Shown here: piece by piece, positions 8,129 through 15,872 of the stretch
Position numbering within the stretch: the first letter of the stretch is position 1
Layout of the letters: every line of letters begins with the position of its first letter
Source of the DNA: JAEUPI01 sp035499355
GTDB taxonomy: Bacteria; Pseudomonadota; Gammaproteobacteria; Burkholderiales; Burkholderiaceae_C
Direction of reading: 5' to 3'
Assembly (NCBI GenBank): GCA_035499355.1
Contig: DATJYZ010000045.1
Span: 1-23,228 of the forward strand
DNA: 23,228 nucleotides
The notes under the pieces: generated by a model
The model's input: the letters and a program-made list of their open reading frames with translations, nothing else
Database searches by the model: none
What the model was told of the DNA's origin: nothing
Translations under genes and position numbers: made by a program

Positions 8129-8158
8129 CTCAACCTCCGCGCAGCGGGTGCGACGACT

Positions 8159-9622
8159 TCAGCCGCGGATCGCCGCCAGCCACGGGTACACCACGACGAT
8201 CAGCCCGGCGAAGTACACCAGGCCGAACCAGAGCCCGAGCGTCCAGAACTGGCGGCGGCCGATGAAGCCGCTGCCGAAGTACATCGGCGCCGGGCCGGTG
8301 GCGAACGGCGAGATCACGCCCATCAGGCCCAGCGAGTACAGGCACAGCTGCGCCAGCACCGGCACGTCGACGCCGGGCATGCCGCTGCCCACCGCCAACA
8401 CCACCGGCAGCACCGCGGCGGTGTGCGACGTGATGCTCGAGAAGCCGTAGTGGATCCAGAAGAACAGCGTCACCAGCATCACCGTCACCGCCACCGGCGA
8501 CAGGCCGGCGAGGTGGTGCGCGAAGCCCTCGGCCAGCCACTTGATGAAGCCGACGTCGTTGAGCCCGGCGGCCAGCGTGAGCAGCGAAGTGAAGTAGAAG
8601 AACACCTCCCAGGCGCTCTTCTCGGCGACGATGTCGGCGAAGTCGATCACGCCGGTGAGCAGCAGCAGCGAGATCACCACGAACACCACCATCGTCGGAT
8701 TGATGTAGTTGGCACCGAGCAACGGCAGCGAGATCGCCGGGTTGGAGCCGGTGATCCAGAGGAACATCGCCAGCACCACCAGCGCCGTCATCACCCGTTC
8801 GTGGCGCGACATCGGGCCACAGGCCGCCAGCTCGCGCGCCGCCCACTCGGCGATCTCGGGGCTCGCCTTGATCTCGGGCCGGCACGCCACGTAGGCCAGC
8901 GCCGGCACCGCCGCGATCAGCAGCAACCCGAGCGGCAGGAAGCCGATGAACCAGGCCGCCCACGACACCTCGACGCCGACGGTTTTCTTGGCGATCGCCA
9001 GCCCGGCGACGTTGGGCGCCAGCGCGGTGAGGAACAGCGAGCTCGTCACCGCGGTGGCGGCGAACGCCGTCCACATCACGTAGGTGCCGATGCGTCCGGC
9101 CGTCGGCCCCGGCTCCGAGCCGTAGACCTTGGGAATGTTGGAGACGATCGGGTAGACGGTGCCGCCGCTGCGTGCGGTGTTCGACGGCGTCGCCGGCGCC
9201 AGCACCAGGTCGGCCAGCAGCACCGCGTAGCCGAGGCCGAGCGTGCGGCGGCCGAGCGCCCGCACCAGCCACAACGCGATGCGCCGCCCGAGCCCGCTCT
9301 TGCGGTAGCCGATCGCGAAGATGAAGGCACCGACGATCAGCCACACCGTGCTCTCGGAGAAGCCCGACAGCATCCAGCGCAGCGCCTTGGTCGGGTCGTG
9401 CTCGACGAAGCCGCTCAGCGCCGCGACGGTGAGGCCGATGATCCCGATCGCGCCGGCCGGCATCGACTCGAGCACGAGCCCGCTGATGACGGCAACGAAC
9501 ACGGCGAAGTAGTGCCACGCGTCGGCCTTCAAGCCCGGCGGCACCGGCGACAGCAGCAGCGCCACGCCGATGGCGATCGGCGCCCAGGCGCGCCAGTGCG
9601 GCTTCAAGGCCGTGGCCGGCAT
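8159..9622 (-). CDS. DASS-family dicarboxylate/anion transporter, CitT-like
   Basis: A 487-residue inner-membrane carrier of the divalent anion:sodium symporter (DASS, SLC13-like) family. It is hydrophobic throughout, with about a dozen membrane segments starting at WAPIAIGVALLLSPV. The first substrate/ion-binding hairpin carries the SNT motif (PATPSNTARSGG, 147-149) and the second repeat has a matching SITSHTAAVLPV, together the hallmark of the family. The surrounding wording resembles CitT/TtdT-type citrate:succinate or tartrate:succinate exchangers and plant 2-oxoglutarate/malate carriers more than sulfate carriers. The likely cargo is therefore a di- or tricarboxylate, though the exact one cannot be read from sequence. 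It is followed on the same strand by the SDR gene. Confidence 0.93.
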   Translation of the reverse strand: MPATALKPHWRAWAPIAIGVALLLSPVPPGLKADAWHYFAVFVAVISGLVLESMPAGAIGIIGLTVAALSGFVEHDPTKALRWMLSGFSESTVWLIVGAFIFAIGYRKSGLGRRIALWLVRALGRRTLGLGYAVLLADLVLAPATPSNTARSGGTVYPIVSNIPKVYGSEPGPTAGRIGTYVMWTAFAATAVTSSLFLTALAPNVAGLAIAKKTVGVEVSWAAWFIGFLPLGLLLIAAVPALAYVACRPEIKASPEIAEWAARELAACGPMSRHERVMTALVVLAMFLWITGSNPAISLPLLGANYINPTMVVFVVISLLLLTGVIDFADIVAEKSAWEVFFYFTSLLTLAAGLNDVGFIKWLAEGFAHHLAGLSPVAVTVMLVTLFFWIHYGFSSITSHTAAVLPVVLAVGSGMPGVDVPVLAQLCLYSLGLMGVISPFATGPAPMYFGSGFIGRRQFWTLGLWFGLVYFAGLIVVVYPWLAAIRG

Positions 9623-9677
9623 GGTCCCGCCGAACGCCGCTGCGCCCGCGCGGCGACAGCGGCCCGGCGCCTCCGCA

Positions 9678-10358
9678 TCACTTGGCGCCGCGCGACTTGG
9701 TGGCCGGTTTGCCCGACTGCAACCCTTCGGACATGCCGATCAGCACGCCGCTGACCAGCGCCGCGTAGCTGTCCATCATCGCCTGCGCACCACGCAGGCC
9801 GGCCGAGCGGCCTTCGCGCAGCGCGGTCTGCGCCTGGCTCATCAGCGCCGCGATGCTGGTCTTGGCCTGCGCGCCGGTGCCGGTGCCCTTGAGCTTCATC
9901 GATTCGAGCACCTGCTCCCACGGCCCTTGCAGCGCGCCCCCGGCGCCCTCGGCGGCCTTGCCGACCGTGCTGAAGAACACGTCCTCCATCTTCTCCAGGT
10001 TGGCCAGCGCGCTCTTCATCTGCCGGTTGTTCAGCTCCACCCCCTGGTCGACGAACTGCTGCAGCGCCGCGCGCTGCGCCTGCACCGCCTTCAGCAGCGC
10101 GGCGTCCATGCCGTCGAAGGCCCTGGCCAGCAGCGCCTCGAGGTCGACCGCCGGCAGCCCGTTCTTGGCCGCGCCGCTGGAGGCCGCCTGCGTGACGGTC
10201 TTCAGCACGTTGCGGATGTTGGTCACCGTCAGCTCGCGACCCTGCAGCGCCTTGAGCGTCGCCTCGCTCACCGCCTTGCGCAGCGCCTCGCCCTGCTGTG
10301 CGCTCGCCTTGGCGAACATGTCGATGAGTGCGTCCTGGTCGATTCCAGCCTTGAGCAT
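9678..10358 (-). CDS. Helical phasin-like protein (DUF6781-like)
   Basis: A 226-residue hydrophilic, Ala/Gln-rich, nearly all-helical protein with no signal peptide or strong membrane segment. It starts MLKAGIDQDALIDMFAKASAQQGEALRKAV, continues with long amphipathic helices (ALANLEKMEDVFFSTVGKAAEG), and ends in a Lys/Arg-rich tail KPATKSRGAK similar to tails of phasins and other DNA- or granule-associated proteins. It resembles the DUF6781 family, which has no proven function; I cannot verify the match. A binding role at polyhydroxyalkanoate granules is possible but only inference. GGAGG 5 bases before the ATG supports the start. It lies 118 bases downstream of the cyclic-nucleotide-binding gene on the same strand. 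Confidence 0.75.
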   Translation of the reverse strand: MLKAGIDQDALIDMFAKASAQQGEALRKAVSEATLKALQGRELTVTNIRNVLKTVTQAASSGAAKNGLPAVDLEALLARAFDGMDAALLKAVQAQRAALQQFVDQGVELNNRQMKSALANLEKMEDVFFSTVGKAAEGAGGALQGPWEQVLESMKLKGTGTGAQAKTSIAALMSQAQTALREGRSAGLRGAQAMMDSYAALVSGVLIGMSEGLQSGKPATKSRGAK

Positions 10359-10476
10359 GGTGGCCTCCGCGGGTTGTTGTCGGCGTCGAGTCTGCGCCGG
10401 GCGGACCGCGGCGTGCCATAGGGGTTGCCACCGCTGGGGTCGCGCCGAAGCGGTCCGGACCGGCCTGTCGCGGCAG

Positions 10477-10971
10477 TCAGATCGAGCAGAACGCGGTGTC
10501 CGGCGCGCCCTGCGGCTCCCCGGCCGTGGCCTGGAACAGCTGCTCGTCCGACTCGCGCAGCCGCCGGCTCATCTCGCGCCCGATGTTCATCTGGATCATC
10601 GCGAACTGCACCGCGTCGCGCTCGAACAGCCGGTACAGGTGGTCGGGGGTCAGCGCCATGGCGCGGCACTCGTCGACCGCGCGCACCGAGGCGCTGCGCG
10701 GGAACAGGTCGAGCAGCGCCATCTCGCCGAAGCAGTCGCCGGGCCCCATCTCGCGCAGCAGCAGCTCACGGCCGGCCCAGTCCTTGAGCACGGCCACGCG
10801 GCCGGACTCCAGCACGTACATGCAGTCGGCCGGGTCGCGCTCGCGGAAGAAGAAGCGGCCCGCCGGCACGGTGATCGATGGCACCGGCTCGAGCAGGTAC
10901 TGCAGCGCCCGTTCCTCGATGCCGCCGAAGATTGGCATCTGCTGCAACAGCTCCATCCGCATCGCCTGCAT
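10477..10971 (-). CDS. Stand-alone cyclic-nucleotide-binding protein
   Basis: A 164-residue protein that is essentially one CRP-type cyclic-nucleotide-binding domain (about residues 10-125) plus a short helical tail. It has MPIFGGIEERALQYLL, the beta-roll with FFRERDPADCMYVLESGRVAVL, and the phosphate-binding cassette PGDCFGEMALLDLFPRSASVRA, in which E83, R92 and S93 match the ribose/phosphate-contacting residues of CRP. There is no helix-turn-helix, so it is not a CRP-type DNA-binding regulator. The tail IGREMSRRLRESDEQLFQ resembles the dimer helix of CRP. GGAGG precedes the ATG. It is divergent from an FHA-fused nucleotide cyclase 156 bases away, so it may be the receptor for that cyclase's product (inference). 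Confidence 0.9.
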   Translation of the reverse strand: MQAMRMELLQQMPIFGGIEERALQYLLEPVPSITVPAGRFFFRERDPADCMYVLESGRVAVLKDWAGRELLLREMGPGDCFGEMALLDLFPRSASVRAVDECRAMALTPDHLYRLFERDAVQFAMIQMNIGREMSRRLRESDEQLFQATAGEPQGAPDTAFCSI

Positions 10972-11127
10972 CGCTCGCCTCCTGCGGCAGCACCGCGTGG
11001 CCCAGTGTAGGGGGAGGCCCGCAGCCGCGCAGCCGCCGCCGGCAGCCTAGAATTTCCCGCCACCCATCGCGTTGCAAAGCGCAACCTCGTCAACCAGGCG
11101 GAAAGCCGGCACGCTCAGGTCTCGGTC
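10972..11127. promoter_or_regulatory. Divergent promoter region of the cNMP-binding and cyclase genes
   Basis: These 156 bases separate two divergent genes. For the plus-strand cyclase a TAGAAT box (11048-11053, 5 of 6 to the sigma-70 -10 consensus) is present without a clear -35. For the minus strand, TACACT (complement of 11004-11009) is a weaker -10 candidate. A short inverted repeat GTTGC-N5-GCAAC lies at 11071-11085, between the putative plus-strand start point and the cyclase ATG, and could be an operator or leader hairpin. All assignments are by eye. Confidence 0.4.
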
Positions 11128-12003
11128 ATGCCCATCGAGCGACTCGCCAACAGGGCGGTGCTGTTCGCCGACATCACCGGCAGCTCGCGGTTGTTCGTCG
11201 AGGCGGGCGACGACCGTGCGCGCGAGGTGGTGGCGGCGACGCTGGCCTCGTGGTCGCAGCTCACCGCGGCGCACGGCGGCCAGGTGGTGCAGTTGCGCGG
11301 CGACGGCATGCTGTGCACGTTCCCCGATGTCGACGCCGCGCTGGCCGCCGCGGTGGCGCTGCGCGACCTGCCCTATCAGGCACCGCTGTCGATGCACGCC
11401 GGCATCCACGCCGGCCCGGTGCAGCAGGAGGCCGACCAGCTGTACGGCGACGTCGTCAACATCGCCGCGCGCATGGCCGACATCGCCAAGCGCTTCGAGA
11501 TCGTGCTGACCCAGGGCGCCGGCCAGCAGCTGTCGGTGCCCAGCCAGTGGGACCTGCGATTGATCAAGCAGGTGCCGGTCAAGGGGCAGGCGCGACCGAT
11601 GAACATCTTCCTGCTGGCCTACGACGAGGCGCACTCCACCGTCTACCGGCCACCCGACCACACGCGCACGCTGAGCACTCGTCTCGAGCTGCGCTTCGGC
11701 CCGCGCGTGTTCGTGCTCGACGGCAGCGCCGGCAGCTGCCTGATCGGGCGCGACGCCGACTGCGCGATCCAGGTCGACCATCAGCTCGTGTCGCGGCGCC
11801 ACGCGTCGGTGGAGCGCGTGTCGGGCAAGTTCTTCCTGCACGATCACAGCACCAACGGCACCTACGTCGACGACGGCGGCGCCGGGCCGGCGCTGGTGCA
11901 GCGCGAGGTCGTCCAGCTCAAGGGCAGCGGCGTGATCTCGCTCGGCGTCGAGCCGCGGCTCAACCCCGACCACCTGATCCGCTTCGCGATCGGCCTGGTC
12001 TGA
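11128..12003 (+). CDS. Class III nucleotide cyclase fused to FHA domain (Pycsar-like PycC candidate)
   Basis: A 291-residue cytosolic protein. Residues 8-125 are a class III cyclase domain: metal-binding D15 (LFADITGSS) and D59 (LRGDGMLCTF), HAGIHAGPV (90-98), and the transition-state pair N111 and R115 in YGDVVNIAARM. The base-selecting Lys of purine cyclases (usually four residues before the second Asp) is Gln55, and the partner position is D108. Residues 185-285 are an FHA phosphothreonine-binding domain with GR (207-208), SRRH (222-225) and NGT (243-245), a complete set. A catalytically competent cyclase controlled by binding to a phosphorylated partner is plausible. The gene is followed after 36 bases by a PycTM-like membrane protein, which points to a Pycsar-type system. 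The product nucleotide (cAMP, cGMP, cCMP or cUMP) is unknown. The start lacks a strong ribosome site. Confidence 0.88.
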   Translation: MPIERLANRAVLFADITGSSRLFVEAGDDRAREVVAATLASWSQLTAAHGGQVVQLRGDGMLCTFPDVDAALAAAVALRDLPYQAPLSMHAGIHAGPVQQEADQLYGDVVNIAARMADIAKRFEIVLTQGAGQQLSVPSQWDLRLIKQVPVKGQARPMNIFLLAYDEAHSTVYRPPDHTRTLSTRLELRFGPRVFVLDGSAGSCLIGRDADCAIQVDHQLVSRRHASVERVSGKFFLHDHSTNGTYVDDGGAGPALVQREVVQLKGSGVISLGVEPRLNPDHLIRFAIGLV

Positions 12004-12039
12004 GGCCAACACACTCCCCACTTCGCGCGAGGACACGGC

Positions 12040-12600
12040 ATGTCGACCATCGCCTCCATCACTTCCGCGAGCGAGCCGCGCAGCGTGGGACCGCTGCCGC
12101 TCACCGCCGACCAGCTGTTGCGCTCGCAGGAGACCACGCTCGCGCGCCTGGTCACCACCGGCGCGATCGCCGACTCGCGCAGCGGCCTGGTGATCTCGTC
12201 GAACATCGGCATGCTCGGCGCGCTGGTGGCCTCGATCTCCGGCACCACGCTGGGGAGCGCCGGCGCCACGCTGTGGCTGCTGCTCGGTCTCACCACCGCG
12301 ATCTGCGTGGCCAGCATCGCGATGGCCGCGCTGGCCGCGCTGCCGCGCCCGGGCACCCGCCCGGGTTCGCTGGTGTTCTTCGGCAGCATCGCCGAGATGT
12401 CGCGCGACGACTACTTCGAGCGCCTGCGCACGGTGGCGCAGGTCGACTTCGCGCGCGACCTGGCCGAGCAGTGCCACCGCGTGGCAGTGCTCGCCGCGCT
12501 CAAGTTCCGCTGGGTGCGGCGCGCGATGGCCACCATGATGGCCGCCGCGGTGCCGTGGCTGGCGTGCCTGGAGATGCTGGGCCGGCTGCGACTGCCCTGA
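12040..12600 (+). CDS. PycTM/DUF5706-like membrane protein, candidate Pycsar effector
   Basis: A 186-residue membrane protein that I recognise as resembling the Pycsar transmembrane effector family (PycTM, DUF5706). An N-terminal amphipathic helix (about 22-48) leads into the family-like DSRSGLVISSN motif (D45, N55) and membrane helix 1 (50-70). Helix 2 follows (77-100), then a cytoplasmic part with SLVFFGSIAEMSRDDYFERL (110-129) and AEQCHRVAVLAALKFRWVRRAM (142-163), and a third helix (163-180). These blocks fall in the order and spacing I expect for the family. Known PycTM proteins are triggered by a cyclic pyrimidine nucleotide and damage the inner membrane during phage infection. GAGGA lies 6 bases before the ATG. 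The cyclase gene ends 36 bases upstream. A non-defence signalling role cannot be excluded. Confidence 0.78.
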   Translation: MSTIASITSASEPRSVGPLPLTADQLLRSQETTLARLVTTGAIADSRSGLVISSNIGMLGALVASISGTTLGSAGATLWLLLGLTTAICVASIAMAALAALPRPGTRPGSLVFFGSIAEMSRDDYFERLRTVAQVDFARDLAEQCHRVAVLAALKFRWVRRAMATMMAAAVPWLACLEMLGRLRLP

Positions 12601-12624
12601 CGCGGCCTGGGCGCCGCTCGGGCC

Positions 12625-13836
12625 TCAGCGCCGCAGCTCGCCGACCCCTTGCAGCCAGCCGGGCGCGCGCTCCGACAGCCACGCACGCGCCATGTCGTCG
12701 CGCTGTGCGTAGGCGTCGAGGAAGGCGACGCTGACCTGTTCCACCGCGGTCAGCGCGGCGCCGGGGTCGATCGCCGACCCGCGCTCCCCAGCGAGCGCGT
12801 CGCCGCCCTCGGTGCGCCGCCCCCGGCTGCCGCGCGACCCGCGATTGCCGCCGCGCGCATCGGCCGGCGGCTCGCCGCCGGCGGCGGGTTCCACTGCCGC
12901 GCGATCGTTGGCCTCCCCCGCGCTGCGCCCGGACAGGCGTGCGTGATTCAAGCCGTAGAGCCACAACAGCCAGTTGTCGGCGCTCTTGATCTGCGCATGC
13001 GGCACCTGGCGCTGCGTCGGCGACGCCACCAGGCCGAGCGGATCGCCGTCGTTGTCGCCGCTGATCGACAGCGCCGGCACACCGACGCCCAGGTAGCGCG
13101 ACGCGAGGCCGCCGGCAGCCAGGTCGGCGTACGGGCTGATGGCCAGCACCGCGCCCACGCGCGGCTCGGAGACGGACGCGGCGACGCCGGGAACCTGTTC
13201 GCCCGCCAGCACCATCGCGGTGTAGGCACCGAGGTCGAAGCCCGCGACCACCACGCGCGAGGTGTCGATGCGCGCGAAGGGCTGTTCGAGCGCCTGCGCG
13301 CGACGATCGATCTCGGCCAACGCCGCGCGCAGCGCCAGCACGCGCTCGTTCATCGCGGCCGCACCGTAGCGCTGGCGCCCGAGCGCCGCGAACTCGCCAC
13401 CGCGCGCCAGGTCGGACCGGAAGGCGTTGGCGTCGGCCTCCAGCGCCTGCAGCGACAGCACCGCCACGCCCGAGGTCGCCCAGGCGTGGCGCCAGCGCTC
13501 GCCGGCCGACGCCGGCTCGCCGAGACCGGGCAGGTACAGCACCAGCGGCGCGCGCGTGCGCGTCTGCTCGGGCAACGCCACGACCGCGCGCGTGGCGCCC
13601 GCGGGCAGCGTGAGCGTCACGCCCTCCTCGTGCCAGCTGACCTGGCGTGCCGGGTTGTAGCCGCGGGCCGCGAAGCCGCGTTGCGCGGAGTCGGCGGCCG
13701 TCGCGTCGCCCGCCTGCTGGCCGTGCCGGGGTGGCCCGCCGCCACGATCGCGCGGGCCCGCACAGCCGCCAAGCGCCAGCGCGACGAGCACCGCGATCGC
13801 GATGCTGTGGGCGGGTGGCGGCAGGCGGCGGTGCAT
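12625..13836 (-). CDS. Lipoprotein with alpha/beta-hydrolase fold
   Basis: A 403-residue exported protein. The ATG at 13836 gives a clean lipoprotein signal (basic start, SIAIAVLVALALGGC, lipid-attachment Cys25); a GTG at 13872 is less likely. The mature part has the alpha/beta-hydrolase layout: APLVLYLPGLGEPASAG (oxyanion-loop region, 96-112), the nucleophile elbow VVVAGFDLGAYTAM (195-208), ISGDNDGDPLG (258-268) as acid region and GLNHARL near His298. The elbow reads G-F-D-L-G, so Asp201 stands where Ser is usual. A Gly/Arg/Ser-rich low-complexity insert (about 320-350) separates a C-terminal helical part ending in WLQGVGELRR. The substrate is unknown. It converges with the PycTM-like gene (24 bases between stops) and is probably not functionally tied to it. 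Confidence 0.85.
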   Translation of the reverse strand: MHRRLPPPAHSIAIAVLVALALGGCAGPRDRGGGPPRHGQQAGDATAADSAQRGFAARGYNPARQVSWHEEGVTLTLPAGATRAVVALPEQTRTRAPLVLYLPGLGEPASAGERWRHAWATSGVAVLSLQALEADANAFRSDLARGGEFAALGRQRYGAAAMNERVLALRAALAEIDRRAQALEQPFARIDTSRVVVAGFDLGAYTAMVLAGEQVPGVAASVSEPRVGAVLAISPYADLAAGGLASRYLGVGVPALSISGDNDGDPLGLVASPTQRQVPHAQIKSADNWLLWLYGLNHARLSGRSAGEANDRAAVEPAAGGEPPADARGGNRGSRGSRGRRTEGGDALAGERGSAIDPGAALTAVEQVSVAFLDAYAQRDDMARAWLSERAPGWLQGVGELRR

Positions 13837-13936
13837 GCAGGGCGCTGGCAGACGCACCGCCAGCGCGCGCACTGTGCCAGCGCCAGGTAAAGATGCGTGA
13901 ATGCAGGCGCACCGGCGTGGCGCCGGCGCGTCACGC

Positions 13937-14620
13937 TCAGGCGCTGGTGCCGACCAGGTTGCCGGTGGCGGTGGACGCGGTGCGAGGCCCGTAGCCCAGG
14001 TTCTGCTGCATCTGCGTCAGCAGCTGCAGCAGCGTGGCCGACGGTGCCGAGCTGGCATCGGCCGTGCCGGCGGCGCTGCTGGCCGGTGCTGCACCCTTCA
14101 CGGCCTGCAGGTCGCTGGCCAGCTTGTCGAAGGCCGATTGCAGATCCGACGGCGCGCTGCCGTTGCCCACCTGCGTGATCAGCGCCGACAGGCCGCTCGC
14201 GAAGCCGGCCTGGGGGTCGCTGCCGGCGCCCGCGCCAGTGGTCGCTGCGCCAACGGCGGCGGTGCTGCCGTCGCTCGCGCCGCTCGATTCGCTGCGCACC
14301 GCCTGGAACAGCGCATGCATGAAGCTGCGGATGTCACCCTTGATCGATGCATGGGCGGTGCCGGCCGCGCTGCCCGCGTCGTCGCCATCGTGATCCGATG
14401 AGGCGGTCTGCGCCGACCCATCGGCCGCGGTCAGGCCGAGGCCCTTCAGCGCCTGCATCAGCGCGCCGCCCATGCCACCGCGGTGGTGGCCGTGGTGGTG
14501 GACGCGGTTGCCGTCGCCGTCGCCGCAGGCGTTCGACGTGGCAGTGGCGGCAGGCTGCACCTGCAGCGCGGTGGACGGGGTGACGAAGACGTTCGTCGAG
14601 GTGGCATCGGTGACGTTCAT
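13937..14620 (-). CDS. Low-complexity His/Ser/Ala-rich hypothetical protein
   Basis: A 227-residue protein of unknown function. The ATG at 14620 is chosen because GGAGA lies just upstream; the open frame extends to 14671 but the added residues look unrelated. After a Thr/Ser-rich beginning comes a His/Gly-rich run (HHHGHHRGGMGGALMQALKGLGL, about 42-64) that could bind metal. A conserved-looking helix follows (IKGDIRSFMHALFQAVRSES), then an Ala/Gly/Ser linker and two helices (GFASGLSALITQVGNG; DLQSAFDKLASDLQ), and a C-terminal LLQLLTQMQQNLGYG. Similar layouts occur in uncharacterised Burkholderiales proteins, from memory only. No signal peptide or membrane segment is evident. An inverted repeat lies directly in front of the start (14621-14653). 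Confidence 0.7.
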   Translation of the reverse strand: MNVTDATSTNVFVTPSTALQVQPAATATSNACGDGDGNRVHHHGHHRGGMGGALMQALKGLGLTAADGSAQTASSDHDGDDAGSAAGTAHASIKGDIRSFMHALFQAVRSESSGASDGSTAAVGAATTGAGAGSDPQAGFASGLSALITQVGNGSAPSDLQSAFDKLASDLQAVKGAAPASSAAGTADASSAPSATLLQLLTQMQQNLGYGPRTASTATGNLVGTSA

Positions 14621-14717
14621 GGAATCTCCGGGAATGACGGGTCCAGGGATTCCACATCGGCCGTGCCGCACCGAACGGGCGAAAATGCCGCGCCTGGCGT
14701 GGCGTTTCAGCTGTGGG

Positions 14718-15863
14718 TCAGTTCCAGAACTGCGTCGAGGCGATGCGCGCGCCTTCGGCCATCGCGGCGAACTTGGCCCACACCACGTCGGGATCGACGG
14801 CCGCCTGGCCGACCCAGGTGCCGAAGCCGCAGTCGCTGCCGGCCATCACGTTCTCGCGGCCCACCAGGTTGGCATAGCGGCCGATGCGCTGCGCGATCAG
14901 CTCCGGATGCTCGATGAAGTTCGACTTCGACTCAATCAACCCGGGGATCAGCAGCTTGCCCTCGGGCACCTTGACGGCCTGGAACAGCGCCCATTCGTGC
15001 GCGTGGCGCGGATTCGCCGCCTCCAGCGAGAGGGCGCCCGGCTTGGCGCGGAACACGATGTCGATCACGTCGGCCAGCGGCACGTCGCAGTGGTGCGGGC
15101 CTTCGTAGTTGCCCCAGCACAGGTGCATGCGCACGCGGTCGGCCGCGATGTTGCGCAGTGCATGGTTGAGCGCCTCGACGTGCAGCTGCGCCTTCCTGCG
15201 CCACTGCGCGAGGCTCAGATCGGCGTGCTGGATGTGGCGGCCCATGCCGAGGTCGGGGCAGTCGAGCTGCAGCACGAAGCCGGCGTCGACGATCGTCTCG
15301 TACTCGACGCGCATCGCCTCGGCGATCGCGTACAGGTATTCCTCTTCGGTCGCGTAGTGCTCGTTGCGGAAGAACAGCGACACCACGCCCGGCGACGCCG
15401 CGCTGAGGAAACCTTCTTCGGCCTTCACCTGCGCCAGCGCATCACGCAAGTGCGCCACGTCGGTCTGCGCCGCCTGCGGGTCGCGCACCTGCACCGCCGC
15501 GTTGCAGCTCGGCGTGCGCCGGCGCGACCGGCCCGGATCGCCGAACACGCGCTTGGCCAGCCCCGGAAAGCCCACCAGGTCCTGATAGACGAAGCGGTTG
15601 TCGTCGCCGCCGAAGCCGGCGAGCCGGTCCTTGATGTAAGTGGCGTAGCTCGGCTTGCTCATCTCGCCGTCGTTGATGACGTCGATGCCGGCCTCGGCCT
15701 GCTTGCGCACCACGGCCGCCACCGCGTCGGCCACCTTGCGCTCGAGCGCCGCCGCGTCGACCGGCACGCCCTCCTCCTTGGCGTACATGGTCCTGATCAG
15801 GCTCTCCGGCCGCGGCAGGCTGCCGGTGTGCGTGGTCAGAAAGCGGTCGGTGCTGCGCTTCAT
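14718..15863 (-). CDS. Cobalamin-independent methionine synthase (MetE C-terminal)-like methyltransferase
   Basis: A 381-residue TIM-barrel protein of the MetE/UROD-like methyltransferase family (short form, C-terminal catalytic domain only). It begins with FLTTHTGSLPRP and has INDGEMSKPSY (63-73), VLQLDCPDLGMGRH (197-210) and a zinc site: HxC in RMHLCWGN (H247, C249), E281 in LSLEAAN and C345 in AGSDCGFGT, equivalent to the His/Cys/Glu/Cys ligands of MetE. It could move a methyl or similar group from a small donor to a thiol. Full-length MetE with a folate-binding N-terminal half is not present, so the true methyl donor is open; epoxyalkane:CoM-transferase-type relatives share this architecture. 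GGGAGA precedes the ATG, immediately next to an 18-bp palindrome. Confidence 0.9.
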   Translation of the reverse strand: MKRSTDRFLTTHTGSLPRPESLIRTMYAKEEGVPVDAAALERKVADAVAAVVRKQAEAGIDVINDGEMSKPSYATYIKDRLAGFGGDDNRFVYQDLVGFPGLAKRVFGDPGRSRRRTPSCNAAVQVRDPQAAQTDVAHLRDALAQVKAEEGFLSAASPGVVSLFFRNEHYATEEEYLYAIAEAMRVEYETIVDAGFVLQLDCPDLGMGRHIQHADLSLAQWRRKAQLHVEALNHALRNIAADRVRMHLCWGNYEGPHHCDVPLADVIDIVFRAKPGALSLEAANPRHAHEWALFQAVKVPEGKLLIPGLIESKSNFIEHPELIAQRIGRYANLVGRENVMAGSDCGFGTWVGQAAVDPDVVWAKFAAMAEGARIASTQFWN

Positions 15864-15872
15864 CGCGGTCTC

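Noticed and set aside
7412..9754. 780-codon plus-strand frame
   Set aside because: It is antisense to the SDR and DASS genes, is extremely Arg/His/Gln-rich and has no motif; typical of GC-rich shadows.
10477..10971. CRP/FNR transcription factor
   Set aside because: The nucleotide-binding domain is present but there is no C-terminal helix-turn-helix.
11071..11085. GTTGC-N5-GCAAC as an attachment site or transposon end
   Set aside because: Arms of 5 bases, no second copy noticed and no integrase or transposase in the window; kept only as a possible operator.
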